Notes: generated by a model not told the origin, from the letters alone. Counted from the first letter of the stretch, positions 7,169 to 16,725 are shown. The stretch: 64,000 nt of DNA from Clostridium saccharobutylicum DSM 13864 (GCF_000473995.1 NC_022571.1:2010501-2074500); one strand, 5' to 3'. Made by a program: numbers and translations.

Positions 7169-10135
7169 TTGCTTGAAGATAAAATATTGAAACTAATTGA
7201 AAATGAGGACAAAAGAAATCCATTAACTGATAGTGAGATTGCTAAATTAGTAAATACAACTAGAGAATATATTACTCAATTTAGAACAGAGAAGAATATA
7301 AACAATTCTCGCCAAAGAAAAGAAAAAATTTTATATGAGGATATAAAGAAATTAATTATTGGGGATAAAAATATTTCAGATAGGTATTTATGTAAAAAAT
7401 TATCTCTTCTTGGATATGATATTTCTCGATATTCTGCATCACAGATTAAAAAAAATATAATTAAAAAAATGTTCCCAATGAATGTAGAGACAGTTGAAAG
7501 TGCATCTGAAAATTTAACAGAAGTTAAACCTTTGATAAATAAGAATGTAAAAGAAATAAAAAACAAAGAAATCGTGAGTCCAGTTAATAAAGAAAATAAT
7601 GAAAAGAAGAATTACTTAAGAAAAATTATAGGATATCATGGCTCATTAAAAAATGCTATTAGTCAAGCTGAGGCAGCAGTGCTATATCCTCCACATGGAC
7701 TTCATACGCTTTTACTCGGGCCATCAGGTGTTGGGAAAAGTTTTTTTGCTGAATCTATGTACAAGTTCGCAATTAGTTCTTCACATTTTGGAAAAAATGC
7801 ACCATTTATAATATTTAACTGTGCTGATTACTCAGAAAATCCACAATTACTTCTTTCTCAACTATTCGGCTATAGTAAAGGTGCTTTTACTGGAGCTAAT
7901 ACGGACAAAGTTGGTTTGGTGGAGAAAGCAAATAATGGAGTATTATTTTTGGATGAAGTCCATAGATTGCCAAGTGAAGGACAAGAAATACTGTTTTACT
8001 TGTTAGATAAGGGAAAGTACAGAAGACTTGGTGAAACTGAAAATAGCAGAATAGCTAATGTAATGATAATTGCAGCAACTACAGAAGATCCAAAATCGGC
8101 TTTATTGTTAACATTTAGAAGAAGAATACCAATGATAATTGAACTTCCATCTATTAATAATAGGTCAATTAATGAAAGATATATACTAATTAAAAACTTC
8201 TTTTCACAAGAATCATATAGAGTTGGAAAAGAAATTACTGTGCGTTATGAGGTTATTAGATCATTATTATTATACAATTGCCCAGGAAATATAGGACAAT
8301 TAAGAAGTGATATACAAGTTGCGTGTGCAAGAGGCTTTTTTAATTCATTAAGTCATAATTCAAGTGATGTTGTTATTGATATTAAAGATTTACCTGATCA
8401 TGTGCCATTAGGAATATTGAGTGTTGAGGATAGAGGGGGAGTCTCAGAAGATATTATTAATGAAGATTTAGTTATTAATCCTAATGATGCTGTTACTGAG
8501 GAATTAAAAGATGACAGATATATGCTGCCTGATAGGATATATAATAATATAGAAGAAAAATACTATAAACTTGAAAAGCAAGGACTAAGTAAAGATCAAA
8601 TTAATAAAATAATATGGAGCAAAATGGAGTTTAACTTAAATAAATTTGCAAAGAATATAGAAACAAACGTATTTTTCCCTAAAGAAGAATTGAAAAATAT
8701 AATAGATGAAAAAATATTAAATGTGGTTGAAAATGTAACTAATATTGCTAAACAATATATAGAAAATATTCAAGAAAATTTTTATTATTGTATAGCAATG
8801 CACTTAAATTCAACCTATGAAAGATTAAAACAGGGAAGGATAATAAAGAATCCTGAATCAGACTATATTAAAAAGCAATATTATAATGAGTATAGAATCG
8901 CAAAACTATTAACTAAGGAAATAAACAAAAGTTTAAATATTGAACTTCCCGAAGATGAAATAGGATTTATTGCTATGTATTTAAAAACTTTTTCAAGCAC
9001 GGATCAAAATGTAAGAAGAGTGGCTGTTATTGTATTAAGTCATGGACATGTTGCCTGTGGTATGGCTGATGTTGCTAATACGCTGTTAGGTACAAATCTT
9101 GCCGTTGGGATAGAGATGTCACTTGATGAAAGTCCTAGAAGTCTACTTAAAAGAACCATAGAGGTTGTAAAGAAAGTGCATGAAGGTAAGGGATGCTTGT
9201 TATTAGTAGACATGGGTTCTTTAGTTACATTTGGAGAAATAATTACTAAAGAAACAGGAGTTCCAACAAGAGTTATTGGCAGAGTTGACACAGTAATGGT
9301 ACTTGAGGCTGTGAGAAGGGCATTAATTGCAAATAGTAATCTTTATGAAATTGCTAAAGCACTTGATGGTGATAAAGTCTATGTTGGAAAAGTACAAGGT
9401 GTAAAGAAATATATTAAAACTATAATTACAATATGCATAACTGGTGAAGGAACTGCTTTAAAGATAAAAAAATATCTTGAAGATATTTTTAGTAATTCAA
9501 ATATGAGTTTAAATATCATACCAATTGGAATTATGAATAGAAAGAGTGCTCAAAATGAAATAATTAATATAAGTAAAGAAAATAATATAGCTGCAATTGT
9601 TGGGACAATTGATCCTGAATTAGAAACTATTCCTTTTATATCTTTTCAAGATATTTTGAAAGAATCAGGTAAATTAAGATTAAAAGATTTACTGGGCGTA
9701 GAAAGTGTAAATCCTTTGATAAGTGTAATTGATGAGGAACTTATACAGATTAGAGATGATATATTTGTTAAAAGTGATTTAATAGATGAAATGTGTAAAT
9801 TGTTGATTACAAAAGGGAAAGTTAAGGAAGGCTATACAATGAGTGTATATAAGAGAGAAATGATGGGGGGAACTCTTTTGGAGGGGATTTTTGGTATACC
9901 ACATGGTTTGTCAGAGTTTGTAGAGCAACCATCATTAGCTATTTTTAAATTAAATAATCCTATTTTATGGGACTATGATTGTAAGGTTGATGTTGTAATT
10001 ATGTTAGCATTAAAAGAGAGTGATGTAAAAATAGTTGAAAAATTATTTGATACTATATCAAGGGCAGAAGTAATTGATAGATTAAAACATGCAGATTCAT
10101 CTAAAGAGATTTCAGATATATTGTTAAAAATGTAA
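7169..10135 (+). CDS. LevR-type sigma-54-dependent PTS transcriptional activator (988 aa)
   Basis: It starts at TTG after GAGGGGGAA. Residues 1-110 are a helix-turn-helix DNA-binding region. The AAA+ domain has Walker A GPSGVGKS (about 184), the sigma-54 contact GAFTGA (about 237) and Walker B FLDEVHRLP (about 261). PTS regulation domains follow: a PRD near 510-600 with a histidine in AMHLN but Met-Tyr where the second histidine is expected (FIAMYLKTF), an EIIA-Man-like domain with SHGHVACGM near 624, an EIIB-like stretch near 751, and a C-terminal EIIA type-2 domain with IPHG near 910. The family activates PTS operons when phosphorylation signals substrate. The two sigma-54 sites and PTS genes downstream are its obvious target. 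Confidence 0.92.
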   Translation: MLEDKILKLIENEDKRNPLTDSEIAKLVNTTREYITQFRTEKNINNSRQRKEKILYEDIKKLIIGDKNISDRYLCKKLSLLGYDISRYSASQIKKNIIKKMFPMNVETVESASENLTEVKPLINKNVKEIKNKEIVSPVNKENNEKKNYLRKIIGYHGSLKNAISQAEAAVLYPPHGLHTLLLGPSGVGKSFFAESMYKFAISSSHFGKNAPFIIFNCADYSENPQLLLSQLFGYSKGAFTGANTDKVGLVEKANNGVLFLDEVHRLPSEGQEILFYLLDKGKYRRLGETENSRIANVMIIAATTEDPKSALLLTFRRRIPMIIELPSINNRSINERYILIKNFFSQESYRVGKEITVRYEVIRSLLLYNCPGNIGQLRSDIQVACARGFFNSLSHNSSDVVIDIKDLPDHVPLGILSVEDRGGVSEDIINEDLVINPNDAVTEELKDDRYMLPDRIYNNIEEKYYKLEKQGLSKDQINKIIWSKMEFNLNKFAKNIETNVFFPKEELKNIIDEKILNVVENVTNIAKQYIENIQENFYYCIAMHLNSTYERLKQGRIIKNPESDYIKKQYYNEYRIAKLLTKEINKSLNIELPEDEIGFIAMYLKTFSSTDQNVRRVAVIVLSHGHVACGMADVANTLLGTNLAVGIEMSLDESPRSLLKRTIEVVKKVHEGKGCLLLVDMGSLVTFGEIITKETGVPTRVIGRVDTVMVLEAVRRALIANSNLYEIAKALDGDKVYVGKVQGVKKYIKTIITICITGEGTALKIKKYLEDIFSNSNMSLNIIPIGIMNRKSAQNEIINISKENNIAAIVGTIDPELETIPFISFQDILKESGKLRLKDLLGVESVNPLISVIDEELIQIRDDIFVKSDLIDEMCKLLITKGKVKEGYTMSVYKREMMGGTLLEGIFGIPHGLSEFVEQPSLAIFKLNNPILWDYDCKVDVVIMLALKESDVKIVEKLFDTISRAEVIDRLKHADSSKEISDILLKM

Positions 10136-10151
10136 TTACTATTATTAATAA

Positions 10152-10309
10152 GGCACATTCAAAAAAATAACAAATCCATCTGCCAAGCCTATTTTTCATC
10201 ATGCTTCGTTAGCAGATTCCTCTAATAGTCCACTATGAGACAAATCTGCTTCCTTGCCTTATGAAAAATAATCATGGCATTTTGGACTTGTTATTTTCTT
10301 TCATGTGCC
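10152..10309. repeat. family A palindromic element, copy A2
   Basis: Ends GGCACATTCAAAAAAATAAC and TTATTTTCTTTCATGTGCC are inverted repeats. Inner arms include TCCATCTGCCAAGCC and a stem AGCAGATT/AATCTGCT. It sits just after the activator gene. Confidence 0.85.
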
Positions 10310-10310
10310 T

Positions 10311-10346
10311 AAAAAGGTAGAAAATAAGATTCTACCTTTTTATTTT
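10311..10346 (+). terminator. rho-independent terminator after the activator
   Basis: AAAAGGTAGAA (10312-10322) pairs with TTCTACCTTTT (10330-10340), and the T-run continues into TATTTT. It separates the activator from the sigma-54 promoters. Confidence 0.75.
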
Positions 10347-10377
10347 GATTGTGTCTTAATACTTTTTCAACATAGCT

Positions 10378-10394
10378 TTGGCATGACAATTGCT
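10378..10394 (+). promoter_or_regulatory. sigma-54 promoter P1
   Basis: TTGGCATGACAATTGCT has the -24 GG and -12 GC elements with exact spacing. It is 252 bp before the EIIA start codon. Confidence 0.8.
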
Positions 10395-10558
10395 ATGTTA
10401 ATATTACGAGAGTGTAATTGGCAGATGGAAATGTATAGAAGTTTTATAATTAAAAATTTAAATAATTTTTAGAAGAGATTTTAGCAATGAATTACTATTG
10501 AGACTAAATGAGCTGAATATATTTTTAGAAAGCATATTGTTACTTTTTCAACATGGTT

Positions 10559-10575
10559 TTGGCATGAAAATTGCT
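10559..10575 (+). promoter_or_regulatory. sigma-54 promoter P2
   Basis: TTGGCATGAAAATTGCT is a second -24/-12 element, 181 bp after P1 and 71 bp before the EIIA start. The preceding bases (TACTTTTTCAACAT) are identical to those before P1, so the promoter has been duplicated. Confidence 0.88.
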
Positions 10576-10645
10576 TTGAAAATATGATGAAGATGTAATT
10601 ATAGATTAAGACTTATAAAAGATTTACAAAAAAGGAGGAAGTTTT

Positions 10646-11122
10646 ATGATTAGAAGTATTAAAGAATTTTTAAGAAGAGATTTAGTAGTAAATAACCTTG
10701 AAGCTAAATCAGCTGTAGATGTATTTAAGAAAATATCTCCAATATTATTAGAGGCAGGTTTTGTAGAAGATTCCTTTTTAAATGGGTTAGTAAAGAGAGA
10801 AAATAAATTTCCTACAGGTTTATTACTAGGAAAATATAATGTTGCAATACCTCATACTGATGCTATTCATGTTAAAAAACCAGCTATAGCTATTACAACA
10901 CTAAAAAATCCAGTGAAATTTAATTGTATGGATGGAAATGGTGATGTGGATGTTAATATAGTATTTACTATGGCCTTAAATGAACCTCACAGCCAGATAT
11001 TGATGTTGCAGCAATTAATGTGTTTAATTCAGAATGAATCAATCTTAGAAAATATGATTAAAGCAAAAGATAGTGATGAAGTGTATGATATCGTTTCGAA
11101 TTTTAACTATGATTGCGAATAA
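10646..11122 (+). CDS. PTS EIIA component, galactitol/fructose type (158 aa)
   Basis: This is the phosphoryl-accepting EIIA protein of a sugar phosphotransferase system. It takes phosphate from HPr and passes it to EIIB. The phosphorylated histidine lies in VAIPHTD (about residue 72), and the later PHSQILMLQQL segment is typical of the EIIA type-2 fold. Start ATG has an AAAGGAGGAAG ribosome binding site. It is the first gene of the sigma-54 operon. Confidence 0.9.
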   Translation: MIRSIKEFLRRDLVVNNLEAKSAVDVFKKISPILLEAGFVEDSFLNGLVKRENKFPTGLLLGKYNVAIPHTDAIHVKKPAIAITTLKNPVKFNCMDGNGDVDVNIVFTMALNEPHSQILMLQQLMCLIQNESILENMIKAKDSDEVYDIVSNFNYDCE

Positions 11123-11239
11123 ATATAGAGCAATTATCAGGAGTGTTTGATTGATAATGATTTTTAGGCTTTTGCAAGTCTTTAAATAAAAGATTATGAA
11201 TTATGACAAGATTATAGAATTTTAGTTAGGAGGTAAAAA

Positions 11240-11524
11240 ATGGACAAACAAAAAGTAATATTAGTAGCTTGTGGAACAGGAATAGCAACATCAACAGTTG
11301 TGTGTAAAAGGGTGGAGAAGTTAGTTGCAGATCATGGTATTAATGCTCGAATTATACAATGTAAGATTGCAGAGGTAGTAGGTTATGAAGATCAAGCTGA
11401 TCTGTTAGTGACTACTACAATTTCATCTAGAAATTATAAAATTCCTGTGATTAAAGCAGTGAATTATTTAACTAACATTAATACAGATAAAGTTGACCAA
11501 GCAATTATCGAAGCTTTGAAGTGA
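11240..11524 (+). CDS. PTS EIIB component, galactitol type (94 aa)
   Basis: This small cytoplasmic EIIB protein has the P-loop-like active site VACGTGIATST, with phospho-cysteine Cys11. Its length is normal for stand-alone GatB-like proteins. It accepts phosphate from EIIA and phosphorylates the incoming substrate on EIIC. The ribosome binding site is AGGAGG. Confidence 0.92.
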   Translation: MDKQKVILVACGTGIATSTVVCKRVEKLVADHGINARIIQCKIAEVVGYEDQADLLVTTTISSRNYKIPVIKAVNYLTNINTDKVDQAIIEALK

Positions 11525-11527
11525 AAA

Positions 11528-11554
11528 ATATAGGCCTATTTAAAGGGCCTATAT
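11528..11554 (+). other. intercistronic hairpin between EIIB and EIIC genes
   Basis: ATATAGGCC (11528-11536) pairs with GGCCTATAT (11546-11554). There is no following T-run, so an mRNA processing or stability element is more likely than a terminator. Confidence 0.45.
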
Positions 11555-11672
11555 AAAAAGTTAATTGGACTATTAATTATTATAAAAATATATATTTTAA
11601 GCTTATGATGGCAACAGGTTAATTAAGATTTGTGAAAGTATATAAAAATTTATATTATGAGGGGGAAATACA

Positions 11673-12947
11673 ATGTTATTAGATGTAGTACAGTACATTT
11701 TAAACTTAGGACCTACAGTTATGCTGCCATTAACAATTACTATTATTGGTATGATATTTGGACAAGGATTTAAAAAAGCATTTAGGTCAGGTATTACAAT
11801 CGGTATCGGATTTGTTGGTATAAATTTGGTCATTGGATTACTTACAACGAACCTTGGTGGAGCTGCACAACAAATGGTTACTAGATATGGATTACATCTG
11901 AATATAATAGATGTGGGTTGGCCAGCGGCTGCTGCAATCAGCTGGGCGTCTCCTATAGCAGCAATAATGATTCCAATAGCTATGTTCGTAAATTTAGTAA
12001 TGTTAGTCTTAAAGGCAACAAATGTAGTTGATATTGATATATGGAATTATTGGCACTTTACTGCAGCTGGTGCAACTGTTTATGTATTAACTAGTGGTAA
12101 TTGGTTACTTGCTATTTTAGCTGGTATTTTGTACGAAGTTGCTGTTCTTAAAATTGCTGATAAAACAGCTCCTATGGTTCAAGATTTTTTTGGGCTTGAG
12201 GGAGTAGCTTTACCAACTGGTTCAACTGCAGCTTGCGGTCTTATAGGTATTCCTATTGTTAAAGTTGTAAGAAAAATCCCTGGAATTAAAAGTTTAAAGG
12301 CTGATCCTGAAACAATTCAAAAAAGATTTGGTGTTTTTGGAGAGCCTATGATGATGGGACTTGTTCTTGGTATTATACTTGGAATTCTTGCTGGTTATGG
12401 TGTAGATAAAATTTTACAGATAGGTGTGTCAATGGCTGGTGTTATGTTCTTAATGCCTAGAATGGTTAGAATACTTATGGAAGGCTTAATTCCTGTTTCA
12501 GAATCAGTTAGAGAATTTTTGCAGAAGAAGAACTTTGGTAAGGATAGAAATCTTACAATTGGATTAGATGCAGCAGTTGCAGTTGGACATCCGGCAGTTA
12601 TTGCAACTGCACTTGTATTAGTTCCTATTACATTATTTTTAGCAGTAATATTACCAGGAAATCAAGTTTTACCATTTGGTGATTTAGCTACAATATGTTT
12701 TTATGTTGCATTTATAGTTGGTGCAGCAAAAGGTAATATAGTTCACTCAGTTATAGCAGGTACAGTGGTTATGGCATTAGCACTATTAATGGCAACTAAT
12801 ATTGCTAGTTTCCATACTCAAATAGCGACAATGGCTAAGTTTACAATGCCAGATGGAGCATCAACTATTTCAAGTTTGGATATGGGTGGTAATTTCTTAA
12901 ATTGGATAGTAATAAAGATATTCCAAGTATTAACAGGAAATTTTTAA
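11673..12947 (+). CDS. PTS EIIC component, galactitol (GatC) type (424 aa)
   Basis: This polytopic membrane permease has roughly ten to twelve hydrophobic segments. Its start (MLLDVVQYILNLGPTVMLPL), the GFVGINLVIGLL segment and AVGHPAVIATALVLVP are characteristic of GatC-family EIIC proteins. These carry polyols and some pentoses through the membrane with phosphorylation. The start has a GAGGGGGAA ribosome binding site. Substrate cannot be read from sequence; the downstream dehydrogenases suggest a glycerol-like or other short polyol. Confidence 0.92.
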   Translation: MLLDVVQYILNLGPTVMLPLTITIIGMIFGQGFKKAFRSGITIGIGFVGINLVIGLLTTNLGGAAQQMVTRYGLHLNIIDVGWPAAAAISWASPIAAIMIPIAMFVNLVMLVLKATNVVDIDIWNYWHFTAAGATVYVLTSGNWLLAILAGILYEVAVLKIADKTAPMVQDFFGLEGVALPTGSTAACGLIGIPIVKVVRKIPGIKSLKADPETIQKRFGVFGEPMMMGLVLGIILGILAGYGVDKILQIGVSMAGVMFLMPRMVRILMEGLIPVSESVREFLQKKNFGKDRNLTIGLDAAVAVGHPAVIATALVLVPITLFLAVILPGNQVLPFGDLATICFYVAFIVGAAKGNIVHSVIAGTVVMALALLMATNIASFHTQIATMAKFTMPDGASTISSLDMGGNFLNWIVIKIFQVLTGNF

Positions 12948-12970
12948 AATTAATTAGTTTGAATTGCTAG

Positions 12971-12990
12971 AGAGTACTTAATTGTACTCT
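12971..12990 (+). other. small hairpin after the EIIC gene
   Basis: AGAGTAC/GTACTCT with a six-base loop, no T-run. It lies between the transporter and enzyme genes and could mark an mRNA processing site; it is too weak to call a terminator. Confidence 0.35.
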
Positions 12991-13171
12991 TTAACCTAAT
13001 TAGATATTTATATAGATTGCGGAAGCTAGTTAAAAAGTTTAGAGGCAATTATGTAATTACAGACAGGATGTAAATTTAAATTGAACCTCTTGTTTATATA
13101 TGTTTGTAGAGTATTTGGATTAGGAACTTTCAGCTGACATATTGTTAAATACTATAAGGAAAGGATGATGT

Positions 13172-14545
13172 TTGTTAATGAATGTGACAAATTTAAAAGC
13201 GGAAGAACTAGTTGGAATGAATTTTGATTGTGAATGCGGAAAAACACATAATGTAGAAATTAATTCTATAAAGATAGGAAGCAACATAATAGAGCAACTT
13301 CCAGAGTTACTTAATGAATTTAAAAATAAAAAAATATTAATTGTTGAAGATGTTCACACATATGTTGTGGCTGGAAAAAAGGTAGAAGGGATATTAAGTA
13401 ATGAATTTTCTTTAAAGAAATATGTGTTTCCACAGGAACACTTGTTGCCAGATGTATATGCTCTTGGAAGAGTGCTTATGGAGACAGAAGAGGATACAGC
13501 ACTTATACTTGCCATAGGTTCAGGGGTTATAAATGACATTTGTAGATATGTGGCTTATAAGGTACATATACCTTATGCCATAGTATGTACTGCACCATCA
13601 ATGGATGGTTATGCATCGGTAGTATCTCCTTTAATCACAGATGGATTTAAAGAATCTCATAAAGCTATATATCCTTATGGAATATACGCAGATATTGAGA
13701 TTATGAAGAATGCTCCAATGTATTTACTTTGTTCAGGACTTGGCGATGTATTAGGTAAATATATTGCATTGGCAGATTGGTCAATTTCAAATCTTTTAAC
13801 AGGAGAATATTATTGTAATACAATTACTGAAATGGTTCAAGCTGCTGTGGATAGATGTGTTGCAGCTGCGCCAAGGATTCCTGAAAGAAATTCTGAAGTT
13901 GTAAAAAATATAACAGATGCATTAGTTTTATCGGGAATAACTATAGGGATGGCAGGAGCATCGCGACCAGCATCGGGTTCTGAACATCATATTGCCCATG
14001 GATGGGAGATAATGTTTCATACAATGAATAGTGGAGAAAAATGGGTACATGGAAACTTTGTTGGAGTGGGTACAGTGGTTATGGCTATGGTATTTGAAAC
14101 ATTAAAAGATATAGATATTGAAAGTGTGATATCTGAGAGAAAATTTAGGTATTATGATATGAATAAATGGGCAAAAAATATTGAAAGTGTGTTTGGAAGG
14201 GTTGCTAATAATGTAATTAATTATAAGATGGATGCAATTGAGTTAAATCCAGATAAGAGACAGCAAAATGCAGAAAAAATAGCAAGAATCTGGAATGATA
14301 TTCTTAATATTGCAAATACTACAGTGCCAAGTTCTGAGCATATTAAAAAAATCTTAAAAGATAGTGGATGTGTATATCATCCTGCAGAACTTGGAATTAA
14401 CAAAAATCTATTTATTAAAACATTCATTGCTGCAAAGGATATAAGAACAAGGTATGGTGTTGTGCATTTAATTGATGATCTTGGATTAACAGAGAAAACT
14501 GCTAATTTAATTGCTGACAAATTATATAAAGTCACTGATGAGTAA
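13172..14545 (+). CDS. sn-glycerol-1-phosphate dehydrogenase homologue, EgsA/AraM family (457 aa)
   Basis: Family members oxidise or reduce glycerol 1-phosphate and dihydroxyacetone phosphate with NAD(P). The nucleotide-binding region has AIGSGVINDICRYVA (near 113) and TAPSMDGYASVVSP. The metal ligands of the Fe-ADH-like fold are present: Asp192 in GLGDVLGKY, His272 or His273 and His276 in SEHHIAHGWE, and His293 in VHGNFVGVG. It is longer than B. subtilis AraM by a C-terminal extension. Start is TTG at 13172, seven bases after AAAGG; ATG at 13178 is possible. In this operon it should process the PTS product rather than make archaeal-type lipids, an inference. Confidence 0.85.
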   Translation: MLMNVTNLKAEELVGMNFDCECGKTHNVEINSIKIGSNIIEQLPELLNEFKNKKILIVEDVHTYVVAGKKVEGILSNEFSLKKYVFPQEHLLPDVYALGRVLMETEEDTALILAIGSGVINDICRYVAYKVHIPYAIVCTAPSMDGYASVVSPLITDGFKESHKAIYPYGIYADIEIMKNAPMYLLCSGLGDVLGKYIALADWSISNLLTGEYYCNTITEMVQAAVDRCVAAAPRIPERNSEVVKNITDALVLSGITIGMAGASRPASGSEHHIAHGWEIMFHTMNSGEKWVHGNFVGVGTVVMAMVFETLKDIDIESVISERKFRYYDMNKWAKNIESVFGRVANNVINYKMDAIELNPDKRQQNAEKIARIWNDILNIANTTVPSSEHIKKILKDSGCVYHPAELGINKNLFIKTFIAAKDIRTRYGVVHLIDDLGLTEKTANLIADKLYKVTDE

Positions 14546-14575
14546 GCAGTTATATGTTTTTATGTGGAGGTAAAA

Positions 14576-15376
14576 ATGAATCAGTTAAAAGATATTAAAT
14601 GTTTTCTATTAGATATGGATGGGACTTTTTATCTTGGAAATAGACTTATTGATGGAGCTTTAGAATTTTTAGATATCTTAAAAAGTCAGAAAAAGAAGTT
14701 TATATTTTTGACAAATAACTCTTCTAAAAATAAATCAACTTATAAGCAAAAACTTTCATCACTTGGCTGCAACATTGATGAAGAACAAGTTTATACATCT
14801 GGTGAAGCTACTATATGGTATATCAAGAAAAACTGCATAGGTAATAGGATATATCTAATGGGTACAGAACTACTTATGAAAGAATTCGAAAATGCAGGAT
14901 TTATCCTTGTTAAGGACAAGAATGACAAGCCAGATTATGTAGTTCTTGGATTTGATACTACTTTAACATATGAAAAAATATTGACAGGATGTGATTATAT
15001 AAGGGATGGAGTTCCATTTATAGCTACTCATCCAGATTTTAATTGTCCTATTGAAGATAACAAATATATGCCGGATACTGGATCTATGATAAAAATGTTT
15101 GAAGCATCCACTGGTGTTTCTCCTGTGGTTATTGGTAAGCCAAATGGATATATAGTTGAGGCTATTATGGAAAAGTATGATCTTAAAAAAGAAGAAGTAG
15201 CAATTGTAGGAGATAGACTTTATACAGATATAAAAGCAGGAGTAAATGGAGGAATAACTAGCATTCTTGTATTAAGTGGTGAGACATCAGAAGAGATGTA
15301 TAAAAAATCTGATATACATGCAGATTATGTATTTTCATCAATAAAATATATTGGTGAAGTATTGAAACAATTATAG
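14576..15376 (+). CDS. HAD-IIA (NagD-like) phosphatase (266 aa)
   Basis: Start is ATG at 14576 after GTGGAGGT. HAD motif I is LLDMDGT with nucleophile Asp13 and acid/base Asp15, motif II is LTNNSS (46-50), the C2-type cap lies between, and the final acidic motif is VGDRLYTDI near 211. NagD/AraL/PGP-type proteins dephosphorylate small phosphosugars, including glycerol phosphates and phosphoglycolate. It lies 30 bp after the dehydrogenase gene. It may drain excess PTS product or correct a wrong isomer; the substrate is unproven. Confidence 0.87.
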   Translation: MNQLKDIKCFLLDMDGTFYLGNRLIDGALEFLDILKSQKKKFIFLTNNSSKNKSTYKQKLSSLGCNIDEEQVYTSGEATIWYIKKNCIGNRIYLMGTELLMKEFENAGFILVKDKNDKPDYVVLGFDTTLTYEKILTGCDYIRDGVPFIATHPDFNCPIEDNKYMPDTGSMIKMFEASTGVSPVVIGKPNGYIVEAIMEKYDLKKEEVAIVGDRLYTDIKAGVNGGITSILVLSGETSEEMYKKSDIHADYVFSSIKYIGEVLKQL

Positions 15377-15516
15377 AAGAAACGTGTTTTAATCTTTATA
15401 TTTATTAAAAAAGTAGGAAAAATTTATTAAAAATTAATGAGGTGTAATAAAAATTAAAATCAGTCTAAATTTTAATATATATAAATTATTTAATATTTAA
15501 ATTGGGAGGTAATACT

Positions 15517-16560
15517 ATGAGCATTATAACAATTATCGGAGCAGGGCAGATGGCATCTGCATTATCTTTTCCAGCAACAGGAAATAACAATAAAGTAAGA
15601 CTTGTTGGTACTCCTCTAGATAGAAACATTATTGATACAGCAAAGGATACAGGTTTTCATTCTACATTAAAACGTCAATTGCCTAAAACAGGAATCGAGT
15701 ACTATCAAATTGAAGATGTAAATAAAGCATTAGACGGAGCTGATGTTGCAATTTGTGGAGTGAGCAGTTTTGGTGTTGATTGGTTCGCAGATAACATATT
15801 ACCTATCATACCTGAAGATATTCCTCTACTTTCAATAACAAAAGGAATGATTACTAAAGAAGATGGTGAAATGATTAATTATCCACAATACTTTTTAAGC
15901 AAACTTCCTTGTAATAAAAAACTTTCTATCAATGCTGTTGGTGGACCATGTACAAGTTATGAACTTGCTGATAAGGATAATTCTGAAGTTGTATTTTGTG
16001 GAGAGGATATAAACATACTTAGGAATCTTAAGAGTTTATTTGAAACATCATACTATCATATTAGCTTATCTACAGATATTGTAGGTGTTGAATGTGCAGT
16101 TGCATTAAAGAATGCTTATGCTTTAGGTGTGTCATTAGCTATTGGATTAGCTATTGGACCTGATGGTTCTGGAAAAGAGCATTATAATTCTCAGGCTGCA
16201 CTTTTTGGACAAAGTATAAAGGAAGCAAAACACATTCTTAAATTAGTTGGTGCTGGTGAAGAAAATATCATATATTTTGGTGGCGACTTATACGTAACTG
16301 TTTTTGGTGGACGTACTCGTCGAATAGGAACTTTATTAGGTCAAGGATTTTCATTTGATGAAGCTATGGAACAATTAAAGGGAGTAACTCTAGAATCAAT
16401 AATTATTGCTAGTCGTGCTGCAAAGCATATACGCTCCTTAGCATATAAAGGCATTGTTAAACTTAGTGATTTCCCTATGATAATTCATATTGATGATATT
16501 ATAAATTCAGGTGCTTCAGTTGATATTCCATGGAAAGCATTTGAGTCAGAAAAAATATAA
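15517..16560 (+). CDS. NAD(P)-dependent glycerol-3-phosphate dehydrogenase homologue, GpsA-like (347 aa)
   Basis: Start is ATG at 15517 after GGGAGG; the upstream in-frame TTG would include the ribosome binding site. The N-terminal Rossmann motif is IIGAGQMASAL, differing from the usual GAGSWGTAL of housekeeping GpsA. SITKGM, NAVGGPCTSYELA and the catalytic lysine in AVALKNAYALG (Lys198) follow the family. The C-terminal domain has FGGRTRRIGTLLGQG. Overall divergence from standard GpsA suggests a specialised catabolic enzyme, perhaps for the opposite enantiomer to that of the G1P dehydrogenase or a related keto-phosphate. Confidence 0.8.
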   Translation: MSIITIIGAGQMASALSFPATGNNNKVRLVGTPLDRNIIDTAKDTGFHSTLKRQLPKTGIEYYQIEDVNKALDGADVAICGVSSFGVDWFADNILPIIPEDIPLLSITKGMITKEDGEMINYPQYFLSKLPCNKKLSINAVGGPCTSYELADKDNSEVVFCGEDINILRNLKSLFETSYYHISLSTDIVGVECAVALKNAYALGVSLAIGLAIGPDGSGKEHYNSQAALFGQSIKEAKHILKLVGAGEENIIYFGGDLYVTVFGGRTRRIGTLLGQGFSFDEAMEQLKGVTLESIIIASRAAKHIRSLAYKGIVKLSDFPMIIHIDDIINSGASVDIPWKAFESEKI

Positions 16561-16680
16561 ATATAAAATCTTATTTGATTTAATGGACTTACAAAAGAAA
16601 TTAATTAGATTTTTAATTTGAGATTTTGCATTGTTAAATTAGGGAATATAAATGGGGTTTTATAAAATATTTCACAAAAA

Positions 16681-16720
16681 AATAAATACTTTTGGAAATT
16701 AATTTATAAAAGTATTTATT
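16681..16720. terminator. hairpin at the end of the PTS operon
   Basis: AATAAATACTTTT (16681-16693) and AAAAGTATTTATT (16708-16720) form a 13-bp perfect stem. A run of A precedes it, so it resembles a terminator on the minus strand too. Confidence 0.55.
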
Positions 16721-16725
16721 GTACT

